Of a stretch of DNA of 64,000 bases, positions 8,340 to 20,057 are shown piece after piece (within the stretch, counting starts at the first letter, position 1; each line of letters opens with the position of its first letter). The stretch covers positions 124,001-188,000 of the forward strand of contig NZ_LGLW01000007.1 in the NCBI RefSeq assembly GCF_013620795.1, written 5' to 3'. Origin of the DNA: Pseudomonas sp. Q2-TVG4-2 (GTDB lineage: Bacteria > Pseudomonadota > Gammaproteobacteria > Pseudomonadales > Pseudomonadaceae). Position numbers and translations under genes: made by a program. Below the pieces are notes generated by a model, which was not told the origin of the DNA, searched no databases, and saw only the letters and a list, made by a program, of their open reading frames with translations.

Positions 8340-10079
8340 ATGAATCTTCTCATCGTCACGGCCTGCCCCAACGGAATGGTCACCAGCGTGCTGACGTCAC
8401 GCCTGCTTGAAGCGGCCGCTCATCGTCTGGGTTGGTCGACTGCTGTGGAAGTCCACGATCCCAAGGCCATCGGCTCGCCGCTGACACCCTCGCAGATTGT
8501 CAATGCGGACCTGGTGGTCGTGGTTAAGACGGGGCCGCTATCGTTGCAACGCTTCGTCGGCAAGCGCGTTGTGCAATCGACGCCGTCCGAAGCTCTGCTC
8601 GATCCTGAAGGCTTCCTGCGCAGTGCCGCCGATACGGCGACCGAGCTGCACGAGGCTGATGACGCCGATGCCGCTCACACCAGCGGCAAGCCCAAGCTGG
8701 TAGCTATCACGGCCTGTCCGACCGGTGTTGCACATACCTTCATGGCGGCCGAAGCCTTGCAGCAGGCCGCCATTCGCAAAGGTTACGATCTGCAGGTGGA
8801 AACCCGCGGCTCGGTGGGCGCACGCAACGTACTCGAACCCCAGGCCATCGAAGACGCTGACGTGGTGCTGCTGGCCGCGGATATCGAGGTGGACGTTGCC
8901 CGCTTCGCCGGTAAGCGGGTGTTCCGTTGCGGCACTGGCGTGGCCTTGAAACAGCCTGAGGCGACCCTTGATCGCGCGCTGGAAGAAGCCTCGATGCTCA
9001 GCAGCGCCGCCGCAGTCAGTGCCGCCGGCACCGAGCAGAAGGGTGAGAAAACGGGCGTCTACAAGCACCTGCTCACTGGCGTGTCCTACATGCTGCCAAT
9101 GGTGGTCGCCGGCGGGTTGCTGATCGCGCTGTCGTTCGTGTTCGGCATCGAGGCGTTCAAGGAAGAGGGCACCCTGGCTGCCGCCTTGATGAAAATCGGC
9201 GGGGAAACAGCCTTCCAACTGATGGTGCCGTTGCTGGCGGGCTACATCGCTTACTCGATTGCCGACCGGCCAGGCCTGGCGCCGGGCATGATCGGCGGTT
9301 TGCTGGCCGGCACCCTCGGCGCGGGCTTCATTGGCGGGATCATCGCCGGCTTCGTCGCGGGCTACGCGGCCAAGGCCATCAATCGCTGGATTCCCTTGCC
9401 GGCCAGCGTCGAATCGCTCAAGCCGATTCTGATCATCCCGCTGCTGGCCAGCCTGTTCACCGGCCTGGTGATGATCTACGTGGTTGGCACGCCGGTGGCG
9501 AAAATGCTCGCCGGACTCACCGGATTCCTCGACACCATGGGCACCTCCAACGCCATCCTGCTCGGGCTGCTGCTCGGCACCATGATGTGCGTCGACCTCG
9601 GCGGGCCGGTGAACAAGGCGGCCTATGCATTCTCGGTGGGCCTGCTGGCGTCGCAGAGCTACGCGCCGATGGCCGCGACCATGGCGGCGGGCATGGTGCC
9701 GCCGATCGGCATGGGCATTGCGACGCTTATCGCCCGACGCAAGTTCGCCCAGACCGAACGGGAAGCCGGCAAGGCGGCGCTGGTGCTGGGTTGCTGCTTC
9801 ATTTCCGAAGGTGCAATTCCGTTCGCTGCTAAGGACCCGCTGCGGGTGATCCCGGCGAGCATCGCCGGCGGTGCCCTGACCGGCGCGTTGTCCATGGCCT
9901 TCGGCGCGAAGCTGTTGGCGCCCCACGGCGGGCTGTTCGTGCTGCTGATTCCCAACGCCATCAACCATGCGCTGTTGTATTTGCTGGCGATCCTGGCCGG
10001 CAGCCTGCTCACCGGGGTGATCTACGCCGTGATCAAGAAGTCCGAGGCGCAACCGCTTGCCGTCGGGGCTGTCGCCTGA
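8340..10079 (+). CDS. fruA: Fructose PTS permease EIIB'BC
   Basis: FruA imports fructose and phosphorylates it at C1. In 579 residues there are two EIIB-like domains and one membrane EIIC domain. The N-terminal copy (about 1-100) keeps a CPNG sequence but is degenerate. The second copy has the full active site ITACPTGVAHT with phosphocysteine Cys126. EIIC starts near residue 240 (GVSYMLPMVVAGGLLIA) and spans the membrane several times, with conserved LGGPVNKAAYAF and FISEGAIPFAA. It lies 17 bases after fruK behind an AGAGGTGAAAG ribosome site and closes the fruBKA operon. No clear terminator was seen behind it. Confidence 0.95.
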   Translation: MNLLIVTACPNGMVTSVLTSRLLEAAAHRLGWSTAVEVHDPKAIGSPLTPSQIVNADLVVVVKTGPLSLQRFVGKRVVQSTPSEALLDPEGFLRSAADTATELHEADDADAAHTSGKPKLVAITACPTGVAHTFMAAEALQQAAIRKGYDLQVETRGSVGARNVLEPQAIEDADVVLLAADIEVDVARFAGKRVFRCGTGVALKQPEATLDRALEEASMLSSAAAVSAAGTEQKGEKTGVYKHLLTGVSYMLPMVVAGGLLIALSFVFGIEAFKEEGTLAAALMKIGGETAFQLMVPLLAGYIAYSIADRPGLAPGMIGGLLAGTLGAGFIGGIIAGFVAGYAAKAINRWIPLPASVESLKPILIIPLLASLFTGLVMIYVVGTPVAKMLAGLTGFLDTMGTSNAILLGLLLGTMMCVDLGGPVNKAAYAFSVGLLASQSYAPMAATMAAGMVPPIGMGIATLIARRKFAQTEREAGKAALVLGCCFISEGAIPFAAKDPLRVIPASIAGGALTGALSMAFGAKLLAPHGGLFVLLIPNAINHALLYLLAILAGSLLTGVIYAVIKKSEAQPLAVGAVA

Positions 10080-10199
10080 GCATCTGCCTGAAAAGGCTGA
10101 ACTAAGGCCTCGCGGCCGTATCCACTGATAGCGGGTGGGCGTTTGTTTCAGAAGGTTTCGCCGCAGGTTGCCTTGAAACGAGTCGGTTGGAGATTGCAG

Positions 10200-12605
10200 A
10201 TGAGCATCGAGTACGGGCCGCGTCCCTTGCGTATCACCCTGACCGCCATTGTCGTGCTGGTGTTGGGTGTACTCATGACGGTCGGCGGTGGCTATCTCGC
10301 GATATTAGGCGGGTCCTGGTACTACCTGGCCGCGGGTATCGGACTGCTTGTTGTCGCCGGTCTGCTGTTTGCCCGGCGTCGCGCGGCTATCTGGCTGTAC
10401 GCCGTGCTGCTGCTGGCGACCCTGGCCTGGTCGCTCTATGAGGTCCGTTTCGACTGGTGGCAGCTGGCGCCACGGATCGATCTCTGGTGCATCCTCGGCC
10501 TCTGGTTGATCCTGCCCTTCGTCAATCGCTACGTGAGCGACCGGCTTGTCTGGCGTGACGGTGCCAGCGGCCTGCTCGGGCTCGGTCTGCTGGCCGGGGC
10601 CTTGATGGCGGGGTTCTCGCTGACCCAGGATTACCACTCGATCAAGGGGGCGTTCAGCGACGCGCAGATGCAGGGTCTCGATCCGCAGGGGCAGGCTGGT
10701 CGCTCGAACAGCGAGTGGCCTTCCTACGGCGGATCAGAGCAGGGCGATCGGTATTCGACGGCTGCTCTGATCACCCCTGAAAACGTGGGCAAGCTGAAGA
10801 AAGCCTGGGAGTACCACACGGGTGATTTGCCGGGCCCGAACGATCCAGGCGAATTCACTTACGAGGTAACGCCGCTCAAGGTTGGCAATAGCCTGTTCAT
10901 CTGCACACCACACAGCATCGCTATCGCCCTGGATGCCGACACTGGTGAGGAACGCTGGCGCTTCGACCCGAGCATCAATCGCGATGCCGCGTACTACCAA
11001 CACATGACCTGCCGCGGCCTGGCCTTCCACGACGGCACCCGTTATTCCTCGCCGGGTTCGGCAGACGGCCAGCCGAACCAACCAGCCGCACGTTGCGTGC
11101 GTCGGCTGTTTCTGCCCACCAACGACGCCACGTTGATCGCGCTCGATGTAGAAGATGGCAAACCCTGCGAGGATTTCGGCGAGGCCGGTGTTGTCGATCT
11201 GAAGTTGCGCCTGGGTGAGGGCGCATTGGGCATTTACCTGCCGACCTCGCCACCCGTCGTAACCGAGAAGCTGGTGATCGTGGGCGGCTCGGTCACCGAC
11301 AATGGTGCCGTGGATTCTCCCGGCGGCGTCATTCGCGCCTACGACGTGAAGACTGGCCGCCTGGTGTGGAATTTCGATCCGGGCAATCCGGACGCTACCG
11401 AGCCGTTGCCATTGGGCGAAACCTACGTGCGCAGTACGCCGAATTCCTGGACCGTGGCGACGGCTGACGAGGCGCTGGGCCTGGTCTACATCCCTTCCGG
11501 CAATCAAACGCCGGACCAATGGGCGATTGATCGCACGGCGCAGACCGAGCGCTTCACCGATGCGCTTATAGCGCTGGACCTGGCGACCGGCAAGGTGCGC
11601 TGGGAATTCCAGACCGTGCACCACGACCTCTGGGACCGCGACCTGCCCTCCCAGCCAACGCTGGTGGATATCGACCGGCCGGAAGGCAAGGTGCCCGCGA
11701 TCATCCAGGCGACCAAGCGGGGCGACCTCTATGTGCTGGACCGCCGCACCGGCGAGCCCATCGTGCCAGTCGAGGAAATACCTGTTCCGCAGGGCACCGA
11801 TTACGGTGACTTCACCGCGCCCACTCAGCCGGTTTCCGCGCTCAGCTATGCACCTGAAGAGCCGTTGTACGAACGCGACATGTGGGGCGGCACGCCGCTG
11901 GATCAGATGATGTGTCGGATCCAGTTCCGCAAGTTGCGTTACCAGGGAGACTTCACCCCACCGTCGGAAAAGGGTTCGCTGATCTACCCAGGCAACGTGG
12001 GCACGTTCAACTGGCCATCCGTGGCGGTCGACCCCAGCCGCCAGCTGCTGTTCGGCGCGCCGAACTACCTGGCATTCGTCTCGCAGATGTTCAAGCGCCT
12101 CGGGGTCGACCCCGAGGCGCGCACCGGTGGCGGCGAAACCGGCCTGCAGCCCAACCTTGGCGCGCCGTACATGGTGAGCCTGAAACCGTTCTTGTCGGTG
12201 CTGGGCCTGCCTTGCCAGAGCCCGCCGTGGGGCTATGTCACCGCCGTCGACCTGCGCACCATGAAGAAGGTCTGGATGCACAAGAACGGCACCAGCCGCG
12301 ACAGTGCGCCGCTGGGCATGCCTTTGCCGGTGGGTACGCCAGCCTTGGGCGGTCCGATCGTCACGGCCGGCGGGGTGGCCTTCATGAGCGGAACCTTGGA
12401 CTACTACCTGCGCGCCTATGACCTGCAGACCGGTGAGGAGCTATGGAAAGGGCGGTTGCCCGCGGGCGGTCAGGCCACGCCGATGACTTACGTCTCGGAG
12501 CAAACCGGCAAACAGTACGTGGTGCAGGTGGCGGGCGGTCATGGGTCGTTCGGCACCAAGATCGGCGACTCGGTGATTGCCTGGACGCTTGAAGACGGGC
12601 AATAG
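10200..12605 (+). CDS. gcd: Membrane-bound PQQ-dependent glucose dehydrogenase
   Basis: Gcd oxidises glucose to gluconolactone in the periplasm and passes electrons to ubiquinone. The 801-residue protein has about five membrane helices in the first 150 residues, then a long PQQ beta-propeller: EWPSYGGSEQGDRYS start, KLKKAWEYHTGD, CTPHSIAIALDADTGEERW, and HHDLWDRDLPSQPTL, the segment that includes the catalytic Asp of the family. Repeats with GxxxW signatures run to the end (YDLQTGEELWKGRLPAGGQATPMTY). I chose the ATG at 10200 over an upstream frame start at 10143 because the conserved N-terminal helix begins there. It follows fruA by 120 bases, but no PQQ synthesis genes are in the window. 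Confidence 0.95.
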   Translation: MSIEYGPRPLRITLTAIVVLVLGVLMTVGGGYLAILGGSWYYLAAGIGLLVVAGLLFARRRAAIWLYAVLLLATLAWSLYEVRFDWWQLAPRIDLWCILGLWLILPFVNRYVSDRLVWRDGASGLLGLGLLAGALMAGFSLTQDYHSIKGAFSDAQMQGLDPQGQAGRSNSEWPSYGGSEQGDRYSTAALITPENVGKLKKAWEYHTGDLPGPNDPGEFTYEVTPLKVGNSLFICTPHSIAIALDADTGEERWRFDPSINRDAAYYQHMTCRGLAFHDGTRYSSPGSADGQPNQPAARCVRRLFLPTNDATLIALDVEDGKPCEDFGEAGVVDLKLRLGEGALGIYLPTSPPVVTEKLVIVGGSVTDNGAVDSPGGVIRAYDVKTGRLVWNFDPGNPDATEPLPLGETYVRSTPNSWTVATADEALGLVYIPSGNQTPDQWAIDRTAQTERFTDALIALDLATGKVRWEFQTVHHDLWDRDLPSQPTLVDIDRPEGKVPAIIQATKRGDLYVLDRRTGEPIVPVEEIPVPQGTDYGDFTAPTQPVSALSYAPEEPLYERDMWGGTPLDQMMCRIQFRKLRYQGDFTPPSEKGSLIYPGNVGTFNWPSVAVDPSRQLLFGAPNYLAFVSQMFKRLGVDPEARTGGGETGLQPNLGAPYMVSLKPFLSVLGLPCQSPPWGYVTAVDLRTMKKVWMHKNGTSRDSAPLGMPLPVGTPALGGPIVTAGGVAFMSGTLDYYLRAYDLQTGEELWKGRLPAGGQATPMTYVSEQTGKQYVVQVAGGHGSFGTKIGDSVIAWTLEDGQ

Positions 12606-12630
12606 CGGCAAGACCGCTCTGCTGACTAAA

Positions 12631-12660
12631 AGGCGTCGCTCCCAGGACGCCTTCTTTGTT
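12631..12660 (+). terminator. Rho-independent terminator of gcd
   Basis: Stem AGGCGTC (12631-12637) pairs with GACGCCT (12646-12652), followed by a T-rich tail TCTTTGTT. It starts 26 bases after the gcd stop. Confidence 0.8.
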
Positions 12661-12729
12661 GGCGACAGGCGGTGAAAATCTCGAGGCTCGCCTTGCGAAA
12701 AGACGTGCTGTTGGCGACCGTTCGTCCGG

Positions 12730-12747
12730 GCGTCACGGTTCTGTCAA
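12730..12747 (+). promoter_or_regulatory. Possible Pho box upstream of eddA
   Basis: GCGTCAC and CTGTCAA start 11 bases apart, the spacing of PhoB heptamer repeats (consensus CTGTCAT). The site ends 47 bases before the phosphodiesterase start, and a TTAAAC-like -10 lies about 10 bases further on. Only the second half matches well, so this is tentative. Confidence 0.35.
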
Positions 12748-12794
12748 GCGTGTCGCTTAAACCCTTCTTCAGCCACTGATGAAGGGGACCGAAC

Positions 12795-14375
12795 ATGACC
12801 AGATCAACCAAAGCCGAACTGGACCAGACACGCCGCCGCCTCGTTCAAGGCATCGGCGCGGGCCTGGCGCTGCCAGCCATTGGCGTATCGCCGGCGATCA
12901 TCGCGGCGCCTACTGCGCGTCCCTGGATCACTGACGGGGTCCAATCCGGCGACGTGCTGGCAGACCGCGCCGTGATCTGGAGCCGCTGTGATCGGCCGGC
13001 ACGGCTGGTCGTGGAATGGGATACCACCAGCGGGTTCGGCAATGCCCGACGGATGATCTCACCCGTTACGGATGAACGGCTCGACTACACGGCGCGCCTC
13101 GATCTGCGAGGGCTGCCATCGGATCAATCGATCTTCTACCGGGCCTATTTCGAGGATGCTGGCGATCATGTCCGCAGCGAACCCTGGATGGGCCATTTGC
13201 GCACTGCACCCAGGCGTGCGCGGGATATCCGTTTCGTCTGGGGCGGCGATACCTGCGGCCAGGGTTGGGGCATCAACGCGGATTTCGGCGGCATGCGCAT
13301 CTATGAAGCGATGCGCCAGCGCCGTCCGGACTTCTTCATCCAGAGTGGCGATGCCATCTACGCAGACGGCGTCATCCAGGCTGAAGTGACGGCCGAGGAC
13401 GGGCGCCTCTGGCGCAACATCGTCACCGAAGCCAAGACCAAGGTCGCTGAGACGCTGGACGAGTTTCGCGGCAACTATCGCTACAACCTGCTCGACCACA
13501 ACCTGCGCCAATTCAACGCCGAGGTGCCGCAGATCTGGCAATGGGACGATCATGAGGTGACTAACAACTGGTCGCCGGACAAGCAGCTGGACGATCGCTA
13601 TCAGGTCAAGGACATTGAATTGCTGGCCCGTCGTGGTCGCCAGGCGTTTCTCGAGTACGCACCCATGCGCCTGGTTGGCCGGGATGCGTCCGGTCGGGTC
13701 TACCGCAAGATTGCCTACGGCCCGCAGCTGGATGTGTTCGTGCTGGACATGCGCAGCTACCGCGGCCCCAACACCCATAACCTGCAATCGGAACAGGGGC
13801 CCGAGACCGCTTTTCTCGGTGCCGAGCAGCTGGCCTGGCTCAAACGCGAACTGCGCCGCTCACGCGCCACCTGGAAAGTCATCGCTGCCGACATGCCCAT
13901 CGGCCTACACGTTCCGGATGGCACCGATGCGGCCGGCCGGGCGCGCTGGGAGGCGATCGCCAATGGGCAGGACGGTCCGGCAGCAGGGCGCGAGCTGGAG
14001 ATCGCCGATCTGCTCGGCTTCCTTCGCCGCCACCGGGTGCGCAACACCCTGTGGCTGACCGCCGATGTGCACTATTGCGCGGCGCACCACTACCATCCCA
14101 ACCGCGCGGTCTTCCAGGATTTCGATCCGTTCTGGGAATTCGTCGCCGGGCCGCTGAATGCGGGTAGCTTTGGTCCCAACCCGCTGGACGCCACCTTCGG
14201 TCCGCAAGTGGTCTTTCAGAAGGCGCCCCCGACCGCCAACGCATCGCCCTATGCCGGTTTTCAGTTTTTTGGTGAAGTCGAAATCGACTCCCGCAGCGGC
14301 TCCTTGAGCGTCACCCTTCGCGACATCGATGGCACCTCGGTCTTTTCCAGAACCCTTGAACCCCAGCACGCCTGA
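12795..14375 (+). CDS. eddA: PhoD-family alkaline phosphatase/phosphodiesterase, EddA-like
   Basis: This 526-residue secreted phosphodiesterase of the PhoD family would remove phosphate from nucleotides or phosphodiesters. It has a twin-arginine signal (TRRRLVQGIGAG, about residues 12-23), so it is exported folded. A small N-terminal beta domain is followed by the metallophosphatase core: WGGDTCGQGWG, QSGDAIYADG, WDDHEVTNNW and TADVHYCAAHHYHP, which contain the expected metal ligands. It lies 18 bases before a secreted nuclease gene, the arrangement of eddA-eddB (PA3910-PA3909) of P. aeruginosa, which degrade extracellular DNA under phosphate limitation. A possible Pho box lies upstream. Confidence 0.85.
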   Translation: MTRSTKAELDQTRRRLVQGIGAGLALPAIGVSPAIIAAPTARPWITDGVQSGDVLADRAVIWSRCDRPARLVVEWDTTSGFGNARRMISPVTDERLDYTARLDLRGLPSDQSIFYRAYFEDAGDHVRSEPWMGHLRTAPRRARDIRFVWGGDTCGQGWGINADFGGMRIYEAMRQRRPDFFIQSGDAIYADGVIQAEVTAEDGRLWRNIVTEAKTKVAETLDEFRGNYRYNLLDHNLRQFNAEVPQIWQWDDHEVTNNWSPDKQLDDRYQVKDIELLARRGRQAFLEYAPMRLVGRDASGRVYRKIAYGPQLDVFVLDMRSYRGPNTHNLQSEQGPETAFLGAEQLAWLKRELRRSRATWKVIAADMPIGLHVPDGTDAAGRARWEAIANGQDGPAAGRELEIADLLGFLRRHRVRNTLWLTADVHYCAAHHYHPNRAVFQDFDPFWEFVAGPLNAGSFGPNPLDATFGPQVVFQKAPPTANASPYAGFQFFGEVEIDSRSGSLSVTLRDIDGTSVFSRTLEPQHA

Positions 14376-14393
14376 GAGAACGGAGCGATAGCC

Positions 14394-16733
<2,340 letters not shown>

Positions 16734-16773
16734 GTTCGGCAGGGCCTCTGCTGAGCGTCGTCACATGAAGCAA

Positions 16774-17090
16774 TTCGCGAGCAAGCTCGCTCCTACAGAG
16801 GGCGCAGGCTGTTTTTTTGTAGGAGCGAGCTCGCTGGCGATCGGCTGTCTTCCTAGCATTCTGCGGTTGTCGGGAATGCCCAGGATCGCCAGCAAGCTGG
16901 CTCCTACGGTTCGAGGTTGCTTCGGCCGTGTTGTTTTTCCCAAAGGCATTGCTTCGGGGGATCGAACCCTGCCCGCGCGTGCTTTTTTGTAGGAGCCAGC
17001 TTGCTGGCGAAGCTTTCAGGGCGATTCGCGAGCAAGCTCGCTCCTACGGGCGAGGTGGTTGTTGCTCATGTAGGACCAGCTTGCTGGCGA
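16774..17090. repeat. REP/REPIN repeat cluster, left of RAYT
   Basis: This gap of about 380 bases holds six copies of one REP-like repeat in alternating orientation: 16774-16797 (reverse), 16818-16840 (forward), 16886-16907 (reverse), 16988-17010 (forward), 17025-17047 (reverse), 17069-17090 (forward). The unit reads TGTAGGAGC, then a C/G, then AGCTTGCT, then G/C, then GCGA, an imperfect palindrome. The pairs 16818/16886 and 16988/17025 have the inverted spacing of REPINs. The last copy lacks one base. The two palindrome variants (GGAGCCAG... and GGAGCGAG...) alternate. Confidence 0.85.
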
Positions 17091-17111
17091 AGCTCTTGAG
17101 GATGAGCATCA

Positions 17112-17564
17112 TCACAACCAAGTCGCATCCCAGAACGGATAGTCGCCGATGCGCTTGACCAGCCCGGCCCGCAACGGGTTCGCTACGATGTAGCGCGCTA
17201 CGTCGCGCAGGTCTTCCTCATTGCGAATGGCACGGTCGTGATACCCCTTTTGCCAGATTGCCCCGTGTGTGCCGTGGAGTCTGTTCAAGGAGATTGCGCT
17301 CCGCGATTTTAAGCGCTGCATCAGCTGATTCAACGAGCCGGTTTTCAACTGCACAAGCCAGTGCAGATGGTCGGGCATTACTACCCAGGCCAGGGACTGA
17401 ATCGCGTCCGATTGTCCAGTCTGATGAATCTCTTGCGCCAGCAACGACGCTGCCGGCCACTCTCCAAATGCTGCGGCTCGGCCCAGCGTCACACAGGTTA
17501 GTACATAGGTTTGGTCGGGTAGGTTGACTCGCCCTTTGCGTAAATCGCGTCCGTGAAAGCGCAT
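17112..17564 (-). CDS. REP-associated tyrosine transposase (RAYT)
   Basis: This 150-residue protein of the Y1 HUH (TnpA_REP) family is thought to mobilise REP sequences by single-strand nicking. The metal-binding HUH motif is seen as MPDHLHWLV, and the catalytic Tyr is probably in DVARYIVANPLRAGLV. The family core begins at GRVNLPDQTYVLTCVT. I chose the ATG at 17564 because AGAAGGA precedes it, and the longer upstream frame runs through degenerate REP sequence. REP copies flank it on both sides, as expected for a RAYT. The gene appears intact. Confidence 0.88.
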   Translation of the reverse strand: MRFHGRDLRKGRVNLPDQTYVLTCVTLGRAAAFGEWPAASLLAQEIHQTGQSDAIQSLAWVVMPDHLHWLVQLKTGSLNQLMQRLKSRSAISLNRLHGTHGAIWQKGYHDRAIRNEEDLRDVARYIVANPLRAGLVKRIGDYPFWDATWL

Positions 17565-17631
17565 TCCGTTGCGTCCTTCTGATTCATACCGAACTTGTGT
17601 CCCAGTGCCGCGCTTGCGGCTGCTGGCGAGA

Positions 17632-17728
17632 TTCGCGAGCAGGCCTCCCACGGGGTGTCGTTGCTTTGTAGGAGCCAGCTTGCTGGCGAAGCTTTTTGGG
17701 ACGGTTCGCGAGCAAGCTCGCTCCTACA
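17632..17728. repeat. REPIN, right of RAYT
   Basis: A forward copy (17667-17689) and a reverse copy (17705-17728) of the same REP unit make one REPIN about 62 bases long. A degenerate reverse copy lies at 17632-17650. The REPIN sits between the RAYT upstream region and the end of prfC, where the palindrome may also help to end prfC transcription. Confidence 0.82.
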
Positions 17729-17762
17729 AAAAGCTGCTCGCGATTGCCGCTCCGTCCGTCGC

Positions 17763-19346
17763 TTAGTGATGTTCCCGCGTAGCCCTGAACTTCACCTCGG
17801 GCCAGCGCTCTTCCATCAGGCTCAGGTTGACCCGCGTCGGGGCCAGGTAGGTCAGGTGGCCACCGCCATCGACCGCCAGGTTCTCGTAGGCCTTGTCGGT
17901 GAATTCCTTGAGCTTCTTCTCGTTGCCGCACTCGACCCAGCGAGCCGACCAGACGTTGATCGCCTCGTAGGCGCACTCGACCTTGTATTCCTCTTTCAGC
18001 CGGCTGGCGACGACGTCGAACTGAAGCACGCCGACCGCGCCGAGGATGATGTCGTTGTTGCGTTCGGGGAAGAACACCTGGGTGGCGCCTTCCTCGGCCA
18101 GTTCCTGCAGGCCTTGGCGCAGCTGCTTGGATTTCAGCGGATCCTTCAGACGTACGCGGCGAAACAGTTCCGGGGCGAAGTGCGGAATGCCGGTGAAACC
18201 GAGGTTTTCGCCTTCGGTGAAGGTGTCGCCGATCTGGATGGTGCCGTGGTTGTGCAAGCCGATAATGTCGCCGGCCCAGGCTTCCTCCAGCTGTTCACGC
18301 TCGCTGGAGAAGAAGGTCAGGGCATCGGCGATGCGGATGTCCTTGCCGATGCGTGCGTGGCGCAGCTTCATGCCTTTTTCGTACTTGCCCGAGCAGATGC
18401 GCATGAAGGCGATGCGGTCGCGGTGCTTGGGGTCCATGTTCGCCTGGATCTTGAAGACGAAACCGGTGAACTTGTCTTCGACCGGCTCGACCACCCGCTC
18501 GTTTGCGGCGCGTGGCAGCGGGCGCGGCGCCCAGTTAACGACGGCATCGAGTACGTGATCCACACCGAAGTTGCCCAGCGCGGTGCCAAAGAACACCGGG
18601 GTCAGCTGGCCGTTGATGAACTCGTCCTGGTCGAACTCGTGGCAGGCGCCCTGAACCAGCTCAAGCTGTTCGACGAATCGATCGTACTCGTCACCGATAT
18701 GTTTGCGCGCTTCGTCGGAATCCAGGTTCTGGATGATCTTGACGTCGGTGCGCTCATGCCCGTGGCCTGGCGTGTAGACGATGATGTAGTCGTCCTTGAG
18801 GTGGTAGACACCCTTGAAGTCGCGGTAGCAGCCGATCGGCCAGGTGATCGGCGCGGCCTTGATCTTCAGCACCGCCTCGATCTCGTCGAGCAGCTCGATG
18901 GGGTCGCGGATGTCACGGTCGAGCTTGTTGATGAAGCTGACGATAGGTGTGTCGCGCAGGCGGCAGACGTCCATCAGGGCGATGGTGCGTGGCTCGACGC
19001 CCTTACCGCCGTCGAGGACCATCAGCGCCGAGTCCACCGCGGTCAGGGTGCGGTAGGTGTCTTCCGAGAAGTCTTCGTGGCCCGGGGTGTCGAGCAGGTT
19101 GATCATGTGCTCGCGGTAGGGGAACTGCATCACCGAGGTGGTGATGGAAATGCCGCGCTGCTTTTCCATTTCCATCCAGTCGGAGGTCGCGTGGCGGTCG
19201 GATTTACGCGACTTCACGGTACCGGCCACGGCAATGGCCTTGCCCATCAGCAGCAGCTTTTCGGTGATGGTGGTCTTGCCCGCGTCGGGGTGGGAAATGA
19301 TGGCGAAGGTGCGGCGCTTCGCGACTTCGGCGGCCTGAGAGGTCAT
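17763..19346 (-). CDS. prfC: Peptide chain release factor 3
   Basis: RF3 is the GTPase that recycles RF1/RF2 from the ribosome after termination. The 527-residue length is the usual one. Motifs: P-loop SHPDAGKTT near residue 18, the [12 protein letters not shown] switch I region, [14 protein letters not shown] (G3), NKLDRD (G4), and the C-terminal domain ending with [10 protein letters not shown]. The ATG at 19346 begins [19 protein letters not shown], and the open frame upstream of it has no family similarity. It stands alone between the REP cluster and a long non-coding gap. Confidence 0.96.
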   Translation of the reverse strand: MTSQAAEVAKRRTFAIISHPDAGKTTITEKLLLMGKAIAVAGTVKSRKSDRHATSDWMEMEKQRGISITTSVMQFPYREHMINLLDTPGHEDFSEDTYRTLTAVDSALMVLDGGKGVEPRTIALMDVCRLRDTPIVSFINKLDRDIRDPIELLDEIEAVLKIKAAPITWPIGCYRDFKGVYHLKDDYIIVYTPGHGHERTDVKIIQNLDSDEARKHIGDEYDRFVEQLELVQGACHEFDQDEFINGQLTPVFFGTALGNFGVDHVLDAVVNWAPRPLPRAANERVVEPVEDKFTGFVFKIQANMDPKHRDRIAFMRICSGKYEKGMKLRHARIGKDIRIADALTFFSSEREQLEEAWAGDIIGLHNHGTIQIGDTFTEGENLGFTGIPHFAPELFRRVRLKDPLKSKQLRQGLQELAEEGATQVFFPERNNDIILGAVGVLQFDVVASRLKEEYKVECAYEAINVWSARWVECGNEKKLKEFTDKAYENLAVDGGGHLTYLAPTRVNLSLMEERWPEVKFRATREHH

Positions 19347-19756
19347 GGCGGTCCCGGTATAGAAAGCGTGTCGGAAAAAGCCGGCGATTATAGCGCAAAG
19401 GGCGCTCCAGGCGTGGGCCGTCAAGGGGGCTCGCCAAGGCCCCGTCAATCGCAGCGGGGCGAGATGGATGGAACATCGCGGCAGCACATCTGTCGGTTTG
19501 AATAGGGTAGGTTCGCCCACGCGGCAAAAGATGGAGCGAGAGCGGATTTTTCATTGATCTCAACCGGCTGTGGTTCTAAAGTTCGCGCCCGAACGTCCAT
19601 GCTGGCAACGATCCATCCGGCTCAAGTACTGACGACGAGAGATCACGATTTTCACCAGACCGCTGCAGCAGTTGCCGTGGGCCTGGCCGTGATACTCGGC
19701 GACATGCCTTGGGAAGTAGGCGAACCAAAGTGGGGAAACTGATCAGGCGTTCTAAT
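19347..19756. other. Intergenic gap upstream of prfC, nothing recognised
   Basis: This gap of 410 bases between prfC (leftward) and the MITE-like element holds no gene I can support. It must contain the prfC promoter. A 62-codon open frame at 19554-19742 lacks a ribosome site and any family likeness. The composition is slightly less GC-rich than the neighbouring genes. Confidence 0.5.
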
Positions 19757-20016
19757 TAGGGTCTGTTTTCGTCGCGGCCGCGACGGAGCCGGTTTTAGCG
19801 CGAGGCAAGGCACGAGTCGCACAGTTTGGTCGTCCAATAAGCGACGAGAAACGCAGTATCGCGCTAAAACCGGCCCGTCCCTGCGGGTTGCGCGGCAAAT
19901 GACGCCATGCGGCGTTGCGGGACTTGGCAAGGAGCGATCATTACCGGCATCCCGTGCCCGGCCTGCCGTCATTTGGCGCAGCAACGCGGCTCGCAGCGAA
20001 ACGGGAACAGACCCTA
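19757..20016. mobile_element. MITE-like element with nested inverted repeats
   Basis: These 260 bases are bounded by perfect 11-base inverted repeats, TAGGGTCTGTT (19757-19767) and AACAGACCCTA (20006-20016). The outer TA may be a duplicated target, as with IS630/Tc1-type MITEs. Inside are two further inverted repeats: CCGGTTTTAGCGCGA (19789-19803) with its complement at 19859-19873, and CAAATGACG (19896-19904) with CGTCATTTG (19967-19975). There is also a 14-base palindrome at 19771-19784. There is no transposase gene. The right end is 41 bases from the speC ATG. Similar sequences are, as far as I recall, repeated in Pseudomonas genomes. Confidence 0.65.
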
Positions 20017-20057
20017 GTCCCCAATCCGACTTTACGTTTCCCGATTTGGAGCCATGC

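Noticed and set aside
8538-10052. A 504-codon open frame antisense to fruA.
   Set aside because: It is a high-GC shadow: rich in His, Arg, Gln and Gly without any domain, while fruA is a complete, recognised gene.
10734-12281. A 515-codon open frame antisense to gcd.
   Set aside because: It mirrors the codon bias of gcd and has no recognisable domain or ribosome site.
17595-19505. A 636-codon open frame antisense to prfC.
   Set aside because: It begins within REP sequence and runs antisense to the conserved prfC gene.
19554-19742. A 62-codon open frame on the plus strand upstream of the MITE-like element.
   Set aside because: No ribosome site, no family likeness, and it ends just before the repeat.
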